Shown here: positions 44,590 through 54,779 of the stretch, in pieces | How positions within the stretch are numbered: position 1 is the first letter of the stretch | How the letters are laid out: each line of letters begins with the position of its first letter | Assembly (NCBI RefSeq): GCF_963675165.1 | Contig: NC_087377.1 | Span: 13,006,632-13,070,631, forward strand | Origin: Halichondria panicea | Lineage: Eukaryota > Porifera > Demospongiae > Suberitida > Halichondriidae | Length of the DNA: 64,000 bases | Reading direction: 5' to 3' | The notes under the pieces: model-generated | Databases searched by the model: none | The model's input: the letters and a program-made list of their open reading frames with translations, nothing else | What the model was told of the DNA's origin: nothing | Translations under genes and position numbers: made by a program

Positions 44590-45070
44590 CGGATTATGTT
44601 GTTCTATTCTCCCAGCAGCTGACAGAGTGAAGTGAGACAGACCACTACAGCAGACTGCATGCACCAGGCATTATCACTGCTCTGTGAGGGGTAAATGTAG
44701 TATCTCTACATTATCAATAATAGGAAACAAGGACACATTTAATTTATACCACATGTACAAAATTAAGTACCCTTATCAAACACATCTTTGTACATGATCA
44801 GTACACCTAATCTACACAACATTAACATACCTTTATCCCATACCTCACTACACCCTTAATCACATAGCATACCCACACACATCTCACACCCTCACACACC
44901 ATTCTTCTCCCACGGCTCTCCCGGCTTGTGATAGTGTGAGTCCACACATTGATCCTCCCCTCCTCATTTTGGGGCCAGTAAACCACATGAGAACATCTGC
45001 TGATCTGTGTGGGTCGGGTCGTTATAGATACAAGGCACTACCCCAATACAGCCAGTCCACGATCAATACC
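44590..45070 (-). pseudogene. HEAT-like gene relic, copy near C
   Basis: On the minus strand, a segment at about 44590-44690 reads SSDNAWCMQSAVVVCLTSLC and then hits a stop. Another at 44880-45050 is a broken version of the exon at 50865-51010. The same two segments recur near D, in the same relative orientation to a receptor. The leucine/alanine-rich helices are HEAT- or armadillo-like, but the family is not identified. Confidence 0.4.
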
Positions 45071-45124
45071 AGAGGAACTGAGGAAGGGGGAGGAAGAACT
45101 GTAGTAAAAATAATTTGCTTCTTA

Positions 45125-45342
45125 TACCGTACAGTGGGAAATTTTTGTAAGGTGCGTTTCGAGGGCACGGACAGAATACGGGAAAATTAAACCTGGGATA
45201 AACTCCCAGCACTGGTATTCACATGCAAAGCTATGTGAGTGTGGTTTCCTGGAATTGAAATGCGATTATTAGAATTCACGAACATTTATGCTGAGGGCTC
45301 TGGAGCTAAATAGCGAACATTTCCCGCTATTATTATACGGTA
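45125..45342. mobile_element. MITE with ACCGTATAGC-type ends, diverged copy
   Basis: Ends ACCGTACAGTGGGAAATTTT and complement of TTTCCCGCTATTATTATACG. Same family as 5371-5578, with a small insertion at the right end. Confidence 0.6.
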
Positions 45343-45591
45343 GCTTAAAACACGATCAGCATTAACATTAAAGCACATCCGCACACAATCTTTCAGACAG
45401 CTGTTCAGGTAGTAACACAGTGGAAAGTAAAGCTCAATGCACAACAAATTGATTGCCAAGCAGCAGCTTACAAAGTTAAAGAAAGAGATAGAGAAACTTT
45501 ATAGCATTTTGTACAAGTGAAGTACAATATGGAGATAAGACAAAGAATGTAGTGGTCACCCACACTGCATTCTTTGTTCACTTTGTTCATT

Positions 45592-45621
45592 CAGATCACT
45601 AAGTTGCAACTTAGTGATCTG
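45592..45621. repeat. Perfect 30-base palindrome
   Basis: CAGATCACTAAGTTG is followed directly by its exact complement with no spacer. Origin unknown. Confidence 0.6.
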
Positions 45622-45948
45622 TTACAGAACACAAAGGATTTGGAAGGTGATACACTCCATACTAGTTAAACTGTAACAGGAAAAAATTTCTTAATGGGGC
45701 TTTCATACTTGTATAGTGTTGTTTTCACATGGTCAGAAGCAGAGATAATAAAAACCGCTCATGGTATCGAGGCTAACACAAGAGCACTGACTTGTACTTG
45801 TATCTCTGAGCAAAATTGGCGAAAGTAATTTTAACCTCATGTGTGTAATCACGTATCAATCCCTTGTATATAATTATGGGGGATAAAACATTGATGCAAA
45901 AGCCCCTGTATGGGTGAGTGATAATTGATGCCGTAACAATGCAGGAAC

Positions 45949-46026
45949 AGCAAATGACCTCTTAACTAAACAATGAATAACGTTAAAATTCGCACTTATT
46001 CATTGTTTAGTAAGAGGTCATTTGCT
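45949..46026. repeat. Hairpin with about 31-base arms
   Basis: AGCAAATGACCTCTTAACTA and the following bases are repeated inverted, with a single one-base difference, around a loop of about 15 bases. It lies 160 bases upstream of receptor copy C. Confidence 0.55.
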
Positions 46027-46188
46027 TATTAATTTTTTTATTAGAGCTTTATATAGGTCTAGGAATTGTAACATTGGTGCATGTGATACACTGATCGTTT
46101 TCATGTAATCCCTTTCCTTTGATGTGCTATCATTCTATAGAATAGGCAGAGGCTGGTTTAATTCTAGTCCACTAACTGGTAAATAGAG

Positions 46189-47649
46189 ATGATCACTGGA
46201 CTTCTTATGATTTGCTTTCTAGCTGGCTTCAGCACTGGTAAGACTGACTATTCACTTATAGAATTCTTTACATTGCTGCATGTTTCGTAGAGCCCAATAT
46301 TCAGTGTGAGTGTGGAGAGACCATGTCCAATGGAAACAGTCACTTTCACCTGCACTGCTCCTGTTTTAATTATTTATTACACAGCCTCTCCGGATCCAAT
46401 GAACTGCACAGCTTCACTACTTCCATCATGGAATGGCACCATCAGTGGTCATTCAGTACCAGCTATTCCCGGTACACAAGTGACCTTCCAGTGTGACGAC
46501 GGACTGTTCCCTGAGGGCACAATGAATGTCATCTGTTTAGCTACAGGAGAGTGGGACAAAAATCCTTGGGAGATCGTCTGCCGACTTGAACCTAGTAAGT
46601 TATTTATTTAAGTAATGGGCATTCACTATCCCCTGTACCCAGTTTTGTGTGTCCCGCCTGCCCCTCCACTCAATGGAGCATTACTCAACACCTCTCAGAA
46701 TACTAATGCAATTAACCGAGGGCTCAGTTCCAGTGTGCTCCTGGGTTCTCACTGGTGGGTGCAGCGACTGCCACTTGTAACAACTCTGGTCTCTGGGATC
46801 CTGACCCGGCTCTATTGGAATGTTGTACGTACGCATGAGTAGTATAATAAACCAGCTGATACAACTATACAATTATATAAGCCAAGGTTTGAATTACTAA
46901 ATGAGCGATCTATTTTCCAGTTTCCTGTGTCCTGCCTGTCCCTCCACTCAATGGAGTGTTACTCAACACCAGCTCTCAGAACATTAACCTAATGGAGGGC
47001 TCAGTCATTACCTTCCAATGTGATTCTGGGTTCTCACTGGTGGGTGCAGCGACTGCCACTTGTATAGCAACTCTGGTCTCTGAGATCCTGACCCTGCTCT
47101 ATTGGAGTGTTGTACGTATATACACATGAGTAGTAATAGACTATAGCTGGTATACAATGATATATATATATTATAGCCAAGATTCGAATTACTATAATAC
47201 TTTAAATAAGCTCAATAATCTATTTTTACTATATTCGTTGTATACCCAGTTTCCTGTGTCCTGCCTATAATTATAGTAGTAAACTATAGCTGATATACAA
47301 GAACTTTTTATTAGTTTACTCTGCATGCCTTCAATTTATCTATTGGATTTCACTATATTATTGTGTAATTTAGCCTTCTCCCATGCACAGTTCAATCACC
47401 CACTCTATTTACCGGAGAGATTCTTTCTATCAGTGTGGTTGTCACTGCAGTTGCTTTCTTAGTCATTGGATTCCTCGCTGGACTCCTAGGATGCACCTTT
47501 GCTCTCGTAAGAAGGCAGTGTACTTCCCAGCAACTAAAGGACAAGCTAACGTAGGACCCACTCCAGTTGGTCCTGTTTATGAAGAGGTGTCACCCAAAGA
47601 GGAGATTGAACTGAACACTAACCAGGCGTATGGACCATTAGGACTGTGA
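46189..47649 (+). pseudogene. Receptor copy C: deleted and frameshifted
   Basis: The copy is close to D throughout. The signal exon (46189-46237, MITGLLMICFLAGFST) is intact. The next exon (about 46305-46594) starts as an Ig domain. After TFTCTAP it jumps into intron sequence and a CCP domain (MNCTASLLPSWNG), so most of Ig, all of Fn3 and one CCP are deleted. A two-base difference upstream also breaks the splice phase. Two copies of the third CCP exon follow (46643-46824 and 46921-47111), each with its own frameshift. The last exon (about 47389-47649) keeps a good transmembrane segment in the ancestral phase. One base is lost after it, so the tyrosine tail falls out of frame. This is probably a dead copy. 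Confidence 0.7.
46643..47111 (+). pseudogene. Copy C: tandemly duplicated, broken CCP exons
   Basis: Both segments begin after a CAG acceptor with CVPPAPPLNG or CVLPVPPLNG and share LLNTS and GSHWWVQ- or FSLVGA-coding sequence. The first lost about ten bases in the middle. The second gained two bases after the third cysteine codon and has TGG changed to TGA. The duplicated exon is unique to C. Confidence 0.65.
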
Positions 47650-48242
47650 AACTTAAATTACTATAATATTCCCACAGGCATATTTATCGGTTAAAACTTA
47701 AAAACTTAAAGCTAATTAGTATAATTAAAGTGTTTTTACAACAAAAACATTTGCGATGTAAAGTTGCCGGGGGAAATATCAAAAAGCGTGGAAACAAGAA
47801 AGCGGGCGAGCTGAGAGCATAATGACAATCCGTTTCACATGTATATCTTTCTCGCAAACTTTTTAAGTTCAAGTGCGGCCTATAATTATAAAGAGAAGAG
47901 AGCAACTCACTATCTACCCACGTATATAATCACCAAACTTCATATCAGAGGCAGGATACATGCATGATCTAGTACTGTAGAACCTCGATTGCTTGGTTCC
48001 AGAAGCAGGCTGGATAACTGAATGACCGGATAATAGAATGGATAAATCATGCCTTGATAAACAGCAGTGGAAATTTGGTGCACGTGCATGGGCAGAGAAG
48101 GATTGTCAGGGTCAATAGGTCTTAATCATAAACCTGCTTCCAGGGGACTTTAATTGAATTCCACTCATCTACTCTTCCTTTAGTATCTCCAATTTACATG
48201 GAGCTAGCTGCGCATTTTATACATACACTGTTTGTGATTCTC
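47650..48242. other. Spacer after copy C
   Basis: Contains a truncated pogo-like fragment (about 47970-48060, CTGTAGAACCTCGATTGCTT). No gene was seen. Confidence 0.35.
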
Positions 48243-48251
48243 TCCGAGAGT

Positions 48252-49333
48252 TAGCCTCGATCCCAGGCCGAGTTTTCGCTTTTATAACGGTTAGGCGAAC
48301 AACTGGGCCTGGTACTAGTTGTCTGCGCATGCGTCAGTCGTTCGTCAGATTCTGACGAATGGATATTCTCGTTCACTTTTGTGACATTTATATTCGTGTA
48401 CTATCGTGTACTAGAAGTCAGTTCCCGTTTTATCATTATTGGAATCGATTGGAATGGCTCTTAGCTGAAGCTTCTCTCTTCTCTGAAGCTTATTCTGAAG
48501 ACTGAACAACAAGGGAAGAGGTATAAAGCTTTGTCAAGCTTGTTAAGGTCAGATATTTTTGTGTGGGCCCTATGGCCGGCTATGCTATCAAGTCTTGTTC
48601 ATGTTTGGCAAGAATGTAGGTAGACTATAGTTTCATCATTAATATGGTGGATCAAGTGAAGAGTGTGAGCTAGAGAACTTGGTGCTGCCATCATCAGCTC
48701 GTCGACAATGACACTATAACCGAGAAATTTAATATGTATAGATCTACACGTATTTAAAATGTCTACTTCTCTGTACAGGAGCAATGGCTAATATCCAGCT
48801 ATCCCAACAGTGCTCCTCTTGGCTATACTAACGGACGAGACTGGACAGTTTGAGGTAAGGGTTTAACCGTCTTTGGTTTCTTTTAATATTGTCCTATACT
48901 CACAGACACAGGACTGGAGTATGACCTGCTCATTCGAGCGTTGCTGGGTAGCTCAGAGACATCAAGAGAATCTACGTTTTCTCAAGCAATGAGTTACGAG
49001 TTGGGGCCTAGAATCAGAGAAGTCCAGCAGCCTGCTAAATCTTTTTGAAACGTAATTTGAAGGCATTCAATCATCCTGAAGTTGCCCTGGGTCACTGTAA
49101 TTGTGCTGCAGCACAACTGGCAACTCCCCAGGCCTTTGTGAAGCAGCTCCCTATGTGCATCTTTTGTGTACTCACTCTGTGCATTTTCTGTGTATTATTG
49201 ATTTATTAAATATTTTTGCCGACCACAAAATAATATACAATGAAAATTTGACGCATGCGCAGACAACTAGTACCAGGCCCAGTTGTTCGCCTAACCGTTA
49301 TAAAAGCGAAAACTCGGCCTGGGATCGAGGCTA
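48252..49333. mobile_element. Mutator-like element with captured coding sequence
   Basis: Inverted ends of about 85 bases start TAGCCTCGATCCCAGGCCGA. They are nearly identical to each other and flanked by a perfect 9-base duplication TCCGAGAGT (48243-48251 and 49334-49342). This structure is typical of Mutator/MULE elements. No transposase is present. The interior carries plus-strand coding segments (48779-49048) with splice sites, so it is probably a Pack-MULE-type, gene-capturing element. A partial end of the family also occurs near 38660-38700. Confidence 0.8.
48779..49048 (+). pseudogene. Captured gene fragment in the Mutator-like element
   Basis: Two exon-like pieces are seen. 48779-48854 (acceptor TGTACAG, donor GTAAGG) reads EQWLISSYPNSAPLGYTNG and RDWTV, then a TGA. 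48912-49048 (acceptor GACACAG) reads LEYDLLIRALLGSSETSRES, FSQAMSYELGPRIREVQQPA and KSF with a stop. They would be joined in phase 1 except for the TGA. The source gene is not recognised and no parent copy lies in this window. Confidence 0.45.
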
Positions 49334-49371
49334 TCCGAGAGTATACAAGATTAAAACTGCCATTATAATGA

Positions 49372-49949
49372 AAGCACCGCGGGTGCTGATGCCTTGGTGG
49401 AGGTGCCAAAGCTATATATAACATAAAGCTGCACACATTATTTCATGATGAATAATTGCATTAATTAACTTTGCTGCATGCAGACAGAATCCAGAATCAC
49501 AGGGAAACTCAAAGAGTGGGTAATGATCAACCACGATTGTTGTTAAAACGATCGATGCCAAAACTTCAAGTCTGAAATTGATGGCTGCATCAGCAGAGCC
49601 TTGTAGCTCAATCTCTTCTCATGCACTCTTGCCTGCAGCTACCAATATATAGCTAACATTCTAGTGCAGAGCTAACTACTAAGTAGAGTAGCAACACTCG
49701 GTGAAGAAGTTTTGCTATGCATGCACTCTTCTGAAAAGGCTGCAATGGCATTCCAAGTAAGCAAAACTAGGCATAACTTGAGAACGAAGCATTATTTTGC
49801 AAATCCACACATCAAAACATGACTATAGAAGCCTATATATAGAAGCTCTTACTTGCACTTCATTGATCTTGAGCAGCTGTAGCAGTCTATACACACACAG
49901 AGACACACAAAACACACTACCGTATACTTTGCTGCACACCGAGGCATAA
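49372..49949. repeat. Dispersed repeat family R1, copy 3
   Basis: Same layout as 3485-3995 (AAAGCACCGCGGGTGCTGAT start), with several small insertions. It lies directly beside the Mutator-like element. Confidence 0.65.
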
Positions 49950-50864
49950 CTAGAACACTGAAGTGCTAACCCTCGGCAGCTTTACCTTTCGCAACCAAGC
50001 AGGTATAATGATACGGTATGTACATGAACATGGAAGGGCCTAGCGGCGACTGAGGAAAATAAAATTTTAGCGCTAGTGTTGCATGGTCTAGCATACACTA
50101 GGACTGTATATAGGATCATAGCAGAGTTAACAGAAATTAGGCACCTGACATACACTGTGGGAGTCCTGGACCGTTATTTAGATCACAGCAGAGTAGGCCT
50201 GGAGTGTTAAAAGTAGGACACCAGCCTCACATGCAGTGGGACCGGAGTAGGCTCACAGTAGCCAGTAAAGAAGACCCTGGAGTCTCTTCCCATGAAAACA
50301 AACAGGTATCCAAATGGCTGCGCAAGTGTAATAAAATTCCTCGAATTAAAGCCGCGTACGTGTATCTAGCTATAGCTCCATGGCGGCTAGCTATAGCTCC
50401 ATGGCTGGCCAACGTGCAAGTTCAAGCTTCTTAGCTTTTTTTCATTCGACAACGAAGCTTTTAACGTCAAAATCTGCCACAATAACTTGTTGCATGAGTG
50501 TTACTGTAGGCTGTATACGCAGTGCTATGGCATCCAGATAAGTAAACTCTGATATTATAACAAACAGGTAAACCAAATGGCGGAGGGTAATTGTTATAAT
50601 TATTTTACCTCAATTTACATATTAACACAACACATTCACAAGCTGTACTCAACACTTGGACACTTGGATCCTTGTGTATCACTATAGTGACCACCACATT
50701 TATACCATATGCACATCTACAAAGTACTTTATCACACACATCTTTGTATGATCAGTACACCTATATATTAAAATCTATACATACATCATCATACCTTTAT
50801 CCCATACCCCACTACACCTTCAATCATATAGTATAACATACCCACACACATCACACACCCTCAC
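49950..50864. other. Spacer before the D block
   Basis: Bases 50340-50570 match part of the element family at 16124-16881. A direct repeat GGCTAGCTATAGCTCCATGG-type segment occurs at 50365-50405. No gene was seen. Confidence 0.35.
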
Positions 50865-51010
50865 CCTTCACTTTTCTCCCACGGCTCTCTGGCTTGTGAT
50901 AGTGAGAGTCCATACATCCTCCCCTCCTCATTTTGGGTCACTGAACCACACGAGTACATCTGTTTGTCTGTCACGATGGGTCGGGTCGTCATAGATACAA
51001 TGCACCACCC
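50865..51010 (-). pseudogene. HEAT-associated exon relic, best copy
   Basis: On the minus strand an open exon reads IVSMTTRPIVTDKQMYSCGS, VTQNEEGRMYGLSLSQA and REPWEKSEG up to a GTGAGG donor at 50864. A damaged copy lies at 44880-45050. The residues look like a real, conserved exon of a larger gene. The relation to the HEAT-like exons at 55.7-57.1 kb is inferred from the shared neighbourhood at 44.6-45.1 kb. Confidence 0.4.
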
Positions 51011-51474
51011 CAAATACAGCTGGTCCAGGATCAATACCAGAGGAGCTAAGAGAGGGATAGCAATAAGAAGGCTATGCTTGACTGATTATGCCAACAGAAT
51101 AATAGGGACATATAATTAAATGGGTGGTATATCTAAACTATTATAGTGTAAGCATAATTATCTTATACGTATATACTGAGCATAACGAGTGTTGCAAGCG
51201 TGCGCTTGCTAATGCCTCTCGCCATGTTTTTGCTTTCGCTCAAAAGTATTAGTGTTATAGAAGAGCTAAATAATTTGCGATGTGCTTTGATTGTTTGGGG
51301 TGTCCACAGTTAATAGTGTATACTGATCATCTTAAATGGCCTGTAGCCAAACAGTGGGAACAAATAGTCAGTACTCTGTGAGATAAGTATTAAAGACAGA
51401 ATTCAATCACAGAAAGTAGTATCTATATAACAAGCAATCTAAAAATAGTTATCAGAAAAGGTTGGTTTGTGGCT

Positions 51475-52136
51475 TACCAGGACCTCAACAAAAAGAAAAT
51501 TGATTCTGCCAGGATCTGGGGTTCAAAATGGATTCTCTTACACGTGGTTTGAGCGCGCATGCGCATTACATCCAGGAATAAGGGGTGTGTCTGCAAGTCC
51601 ATTCACAAAAATTACTAATGGCTACTAAAATAGCTAGCTTCTTTAGCAGGTCTTTCTGACGCTTGTAGCTAACAAAAAGCTAGCGCTTTAGTGCAAGGCT
51701 AACTCCTGCTTTTGAGACTTACCAAAGTATTATCACCTTCAATAGTGTCACATATTCTAACAACGCTCCTCGAGCACCATACAATGTGTTGTGGTCTACT
51801 GTGATATTTTATGGAGGAGAAAGCGTCTTCAAAAAGAACTCCCAAACTGCTTGTTTCTTGAGTTTCAGTAATATATTATGACAATTACGGGAAAATCAAC
51901 ATTTTACTTCATAAGTTGAATAGAAAGTTTGTGCGAACAGATGATCGATGCTATGAAAGATTCTGAAAAGACTGCAACAGCCTTCAATGTGAGTCAAACT
52001 AGCCATAAATCGAGAAAGAAGCTTTAGTTTGCTAATCCACGAATCAAATCCAAGAAAACTTGGCTAGAAGCCTATAGAAGCTGTTAGTTTTCGTCGCATT
52101 GCAACCGTTGAGCAGTTACAGCTGGAATACACATGC

Positions 52137-52185
<49 letters not shown>

Positions 52186-52233
52186 CACAGTCAGCTTTAC
52201 CGTATCCCTCGTACGGCTACGCGTCGAGGCATA
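51475..52233. repeat. Dispersed repeat family R2, with a 190-base insertion
   Basis: The full family layout is interrupted at about 51718-51908 by unrelated sequence. A GACA tract (52136-52185) replaces the usual CA tract. Confidence 0.65.
52136..52185. repeat. (GACA)n microsatellite
   Basis: About twelve near-perfect CAGA/GACA units inside the R2 repeat. Confidence 0.75.
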
Positions 52234-52239
52234 ATTAGA

Positions 52240-52707
52240 TGCATATAGTGTGGTGTGGGTAGGGGGGAGGGTTCAATCTTTTGATTTTATTCAATGTCAC
52301 GGTATGAAATTGGGCCAAGGTATGTAAGTACTCTTACCACTATCAGCCGCATTAGAAAGAGTTTTCCCCCTTTTAGCTAAATCGAATTATTTTTCTGATT
52401 GACAAGAACGTTCTCTTTAAGAGACATAATAATTCAAGATGCGTATTTCGATCTGAGGACAATTACACAGCATAATTAGAATAATAATGAATGAGCATTC
52501 ATAAAAAATAGAATAGCCCCTAAAAGAAAGGCCACCAGATGCGGTGTTCAGATGCGGTGTTGTATCAACAAAATTATAATTATACGAAAACAGGAAGTGT
52601 AATTAATATATGCCTGCAGGGAAGGGATGTAAACAGACTAAACAAAGAAGTTGTCTAGTCAGCAATCACATTGAAATGTAACCTTCTAAACTGTCAATAA
52701 ATAAGAG
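52240..52707. other. Upstream region of receptor D
   Basis: No promoter motif could be recognised with confidence. The 60 bases before the ATG resemble those before copy C. Confidence 0.3.
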
Positions 52708-52774
52708 ATGACACTAATAGAGATAAAGCTCATTAGAGTTCTCCTGATTTGCTTTCTGGCTGGCTTCAGCACTG
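52708..52774 (+). CDS. Gene D: signal-peptide exon
   Basis: Starts MTLIEIKLIRVLLICFLAGF and ends at a phase-1 GTAAGA donor. The final part is nearly identical to copy C's first exon. Confidence 0.7.
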
Positions 52775-54766
52775 GTAAGACTGACTAGGTTTCCTTATAC
52801 ATTGCTGCATGCTTTGTAAAGCCCAATATTCAGCGAGTGTGGAGAAACCATGTCCAATGGAAACAGTCACCTTCACCTGCACTGCTCCTGGAGATTCCTT
52901 GAGATGGGTGTCTTCAGATGGTACTCGCATCGCTATCTTTTCCACCTTAGAGCTCAATGCACCAGTAATGCAGTCAGGTTACACTGTGACACTGATTGCA
53001 GCCAACGACACCACATTAACGTCAACTCTGTCCAGAACAGCAGAGAATGGGATCACTGTGTCCTGTGTGGACCAGCCTGCGCCTTCAACAACCATAGGAT
53101 CTTCAATGATCCAATTGGTTGGTGAGTTGCAATAAGTGCCTCGCCAGTTATCTCACAATTAATAAGTTAAATAGATCTACCAGGATCACCTTCTACCATA
53201 AGACACTCCATTGCAAGCAGCTTAGCCCATGAAGTTAGTGTATCTGTGCAGTGGAACCCTCCTACTGAGACTGGTGGTAGAGATGACCTCACCTACACAG
53301 TGACCATCTCACCTCCAGCCCAGCTCTTTGCTACTGTCCTCACATCAATCTCTGTCACTGTGACTGTTCAATACAATGTGGACTACACTGTCAGTGTTGT
53401 GGCTACCAACTGTGCTGGGAACAGTACAACAGCTGAGTACAACTTTAGGATTGGCGAGTTTTATTTTATTTTATTGGACACAGTGTCAACTCCTTTTCAA
53501 GTGGCTGTCTTGCGTTGACCAACCCTGTGAATGGAGCGTTTGGACCTGTCTCCAGCAGATTGCCTGGATCCACAGTAACCATCCAGTGTGATGCTGGATA
53601 TGTGTCTGCTGTTACAATGGTGACATGTGAAGATACACTGATGTGGAGTCTAGACCCTGAGGCTATTGAGTGTACATCACTACCCACACTCCCTCCCACA
53701 ACTCGTGAGTTGAGTTCTTCATTGTACAAAACTTAATACTTAAAATTATTTGTTTCACCTCACAGCTCTTCCAATGAACTGCACAGCAGCACTATCCCTA
53801 CCACAAAATGGCACCATCATTAGTGATCCTTCAGTACCAGCTATTCCCGGTACACAAGTGACCTTTAAGTGTGACAATGGACTGTTCCCTGAGGGCATAA
53901 TGACTGCCACCTGTCTAGCTACAGGAGAGTGGAACAAGATCCTGGGGAAGATTGTCTGCAGAAATGAGTCTAGTAAGTTTATACCTGGTTTATGGTTCAG
54001 TGTACTCAATTTATTGAGATTAAAATTCGAACTACTAAAACCATTACCTTCCAATGTGATCCTGGGTTCTCACTGGTGGGTGCAGTGACTGCCACTTGCA
54101 GCAACTCTGGTCTCTGGGATCCTGACCCGGCTCTGTTGGATTGTGTATCTAGAAGTTGTACGTATATATACTATAATTATATAAGCTGATACAAGATCAT
54201 AGTACCATTATTATATATAGAGGGTAATTTTCTTGGGGCAAAATATTCGTGATTTTCGTGGTTGATGGTCTGACCACGAATATTTACCCACGAAAGAAGG
54301 GACCTTGCCTACCTTTACCTGTAGTGCAAACTCCAACCACGAAAATATTACCCACGAAATGTCTCAAGATTGCTGAACTACGAACATTTTGTCTCCTGAA
54401 AATTACCGCTATACGGTAGTCTTATATAATGTACTTCTGTGATGCATGCCCTCCCGTTGTCTGATATTTTTCGCTCTAAAAATTTAGCCTTCTCCCATGC
54501 ACAGTTCAATCACCCATCCTATTTACTGGAGAGATCTTTCTATCAGTGTGGTTGTCACGGCAGTTGCTTTCACAGTCATTGGATTCCTCACTGGACTCCT
54601 AGTGATGCACCTTTGCTCTCGTAAGAAGGTAGTTTACTTCCCAGCAGCTGAAGGACAAACTAACTTAAGACCCACTGTACTAGCTGGCCCTGTTTATGAG
54701 GAGGTGTCACCCAAAGAGGAGATTGAACTGAACACTAACCAGGCGTATGGACCAGTAGGACTGTAA
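52708..54766 (+). CDS. Receptor gene D: Ig - Fn3 - CCP - CCP - (damaged CCP) - TM - tyrosine tail, probably decaying
   Basis: Exons are 52708-52774 (signal), 52834-53121 (Ig), 53175-53457 (Fn3), 53502-53704 (CCP1), 53766-53972 (CCP2), about 54001-54157 (damaged CCP3) and 54505-54766 (transmembrane and tail). The domain order is that of gene B. Three problems are visible. The Fn3 donor reads GCGAGT where the family has GTGAGT; a phase-2 alternative donor is at 53458. The first 25 or so codons of CCP3 and its acceptor are deleted, and no acceptor restores phase. One base is missing before the transmembrane segment relative to C. A donor at 54162 instead of 54158 would compensate for the last. 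The tail itself is perfect (YEEV, YGPV). D is either a recent pseudogene or makes a shortened product. Confidence 0.55.
52834..53121 (+). CDS. Gene D: Ig-like domain exon
   Basis: Contains VTFTC, LRWV and ITVSC, as in gene B. Two phase-compatible acceptors exist (exon start at 52822 or 52834). ATTCAG at 52833 is the better one. The donor is GTGAGT. Confidence 0.7.
53175..53457 (+). CDS. Gene D: fibronectin III domain exon
   Basis: Carries VSVQWNPPTETGGRDDLTYT and VDYTVSVVATNCAG, close to gene B's Fn3. The expected phase-1 donor at 53454 is GC instead of GT. Ending at 53457 with GTTTTA would keep phase with the next exon. Confidence 0.6.
53502..53704 (+). CDS. Gene D: CCP/sushi domain 1
   Basis: Begins CLALTNPVNGAFGPV, typical of sushi modules. 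Cysteines follow in IQC, VTC and IEC, and a tryptophan in MWSLDPE. It is followed by a proline/threonine linker (TLPPTT). Confidence 0.65.
53766..53972 (+). CDS. Gene D: CCP/sushi domain 2
   Basis: Cysteines in MNC, FKC, ATC and IVC, with GEWNK. It corresponds to the fused CCP of copy C. Phase-1 donor GTAAGT. Confidence 0.7.
54219..54418. mobile_element. Short MITE in gene D intron
   Basis: Second copy of the element at 8979-9172, with inverted ends around GGTAATTTTC and GAAAATTACC. It lies between the damaged CCP exon and the transmembrane exon. Confidence 0.6.
54505..54766 (+). CDS. Gene D: transmembrane and tyrosine-tail exon
   Basis: The hydrophobic segment VVVTAVAFTVIGFLTGLLVM is followed by CSRKK. 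The conserved tail with YEEV and YGPV comes next, ending in TAA. To stay in this frame the exon must be entered in phase 2, whereas B and C use phase 1. Confidence 0.65.
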
Positions 54767-54779
54767 AACTTCTGTTAAT

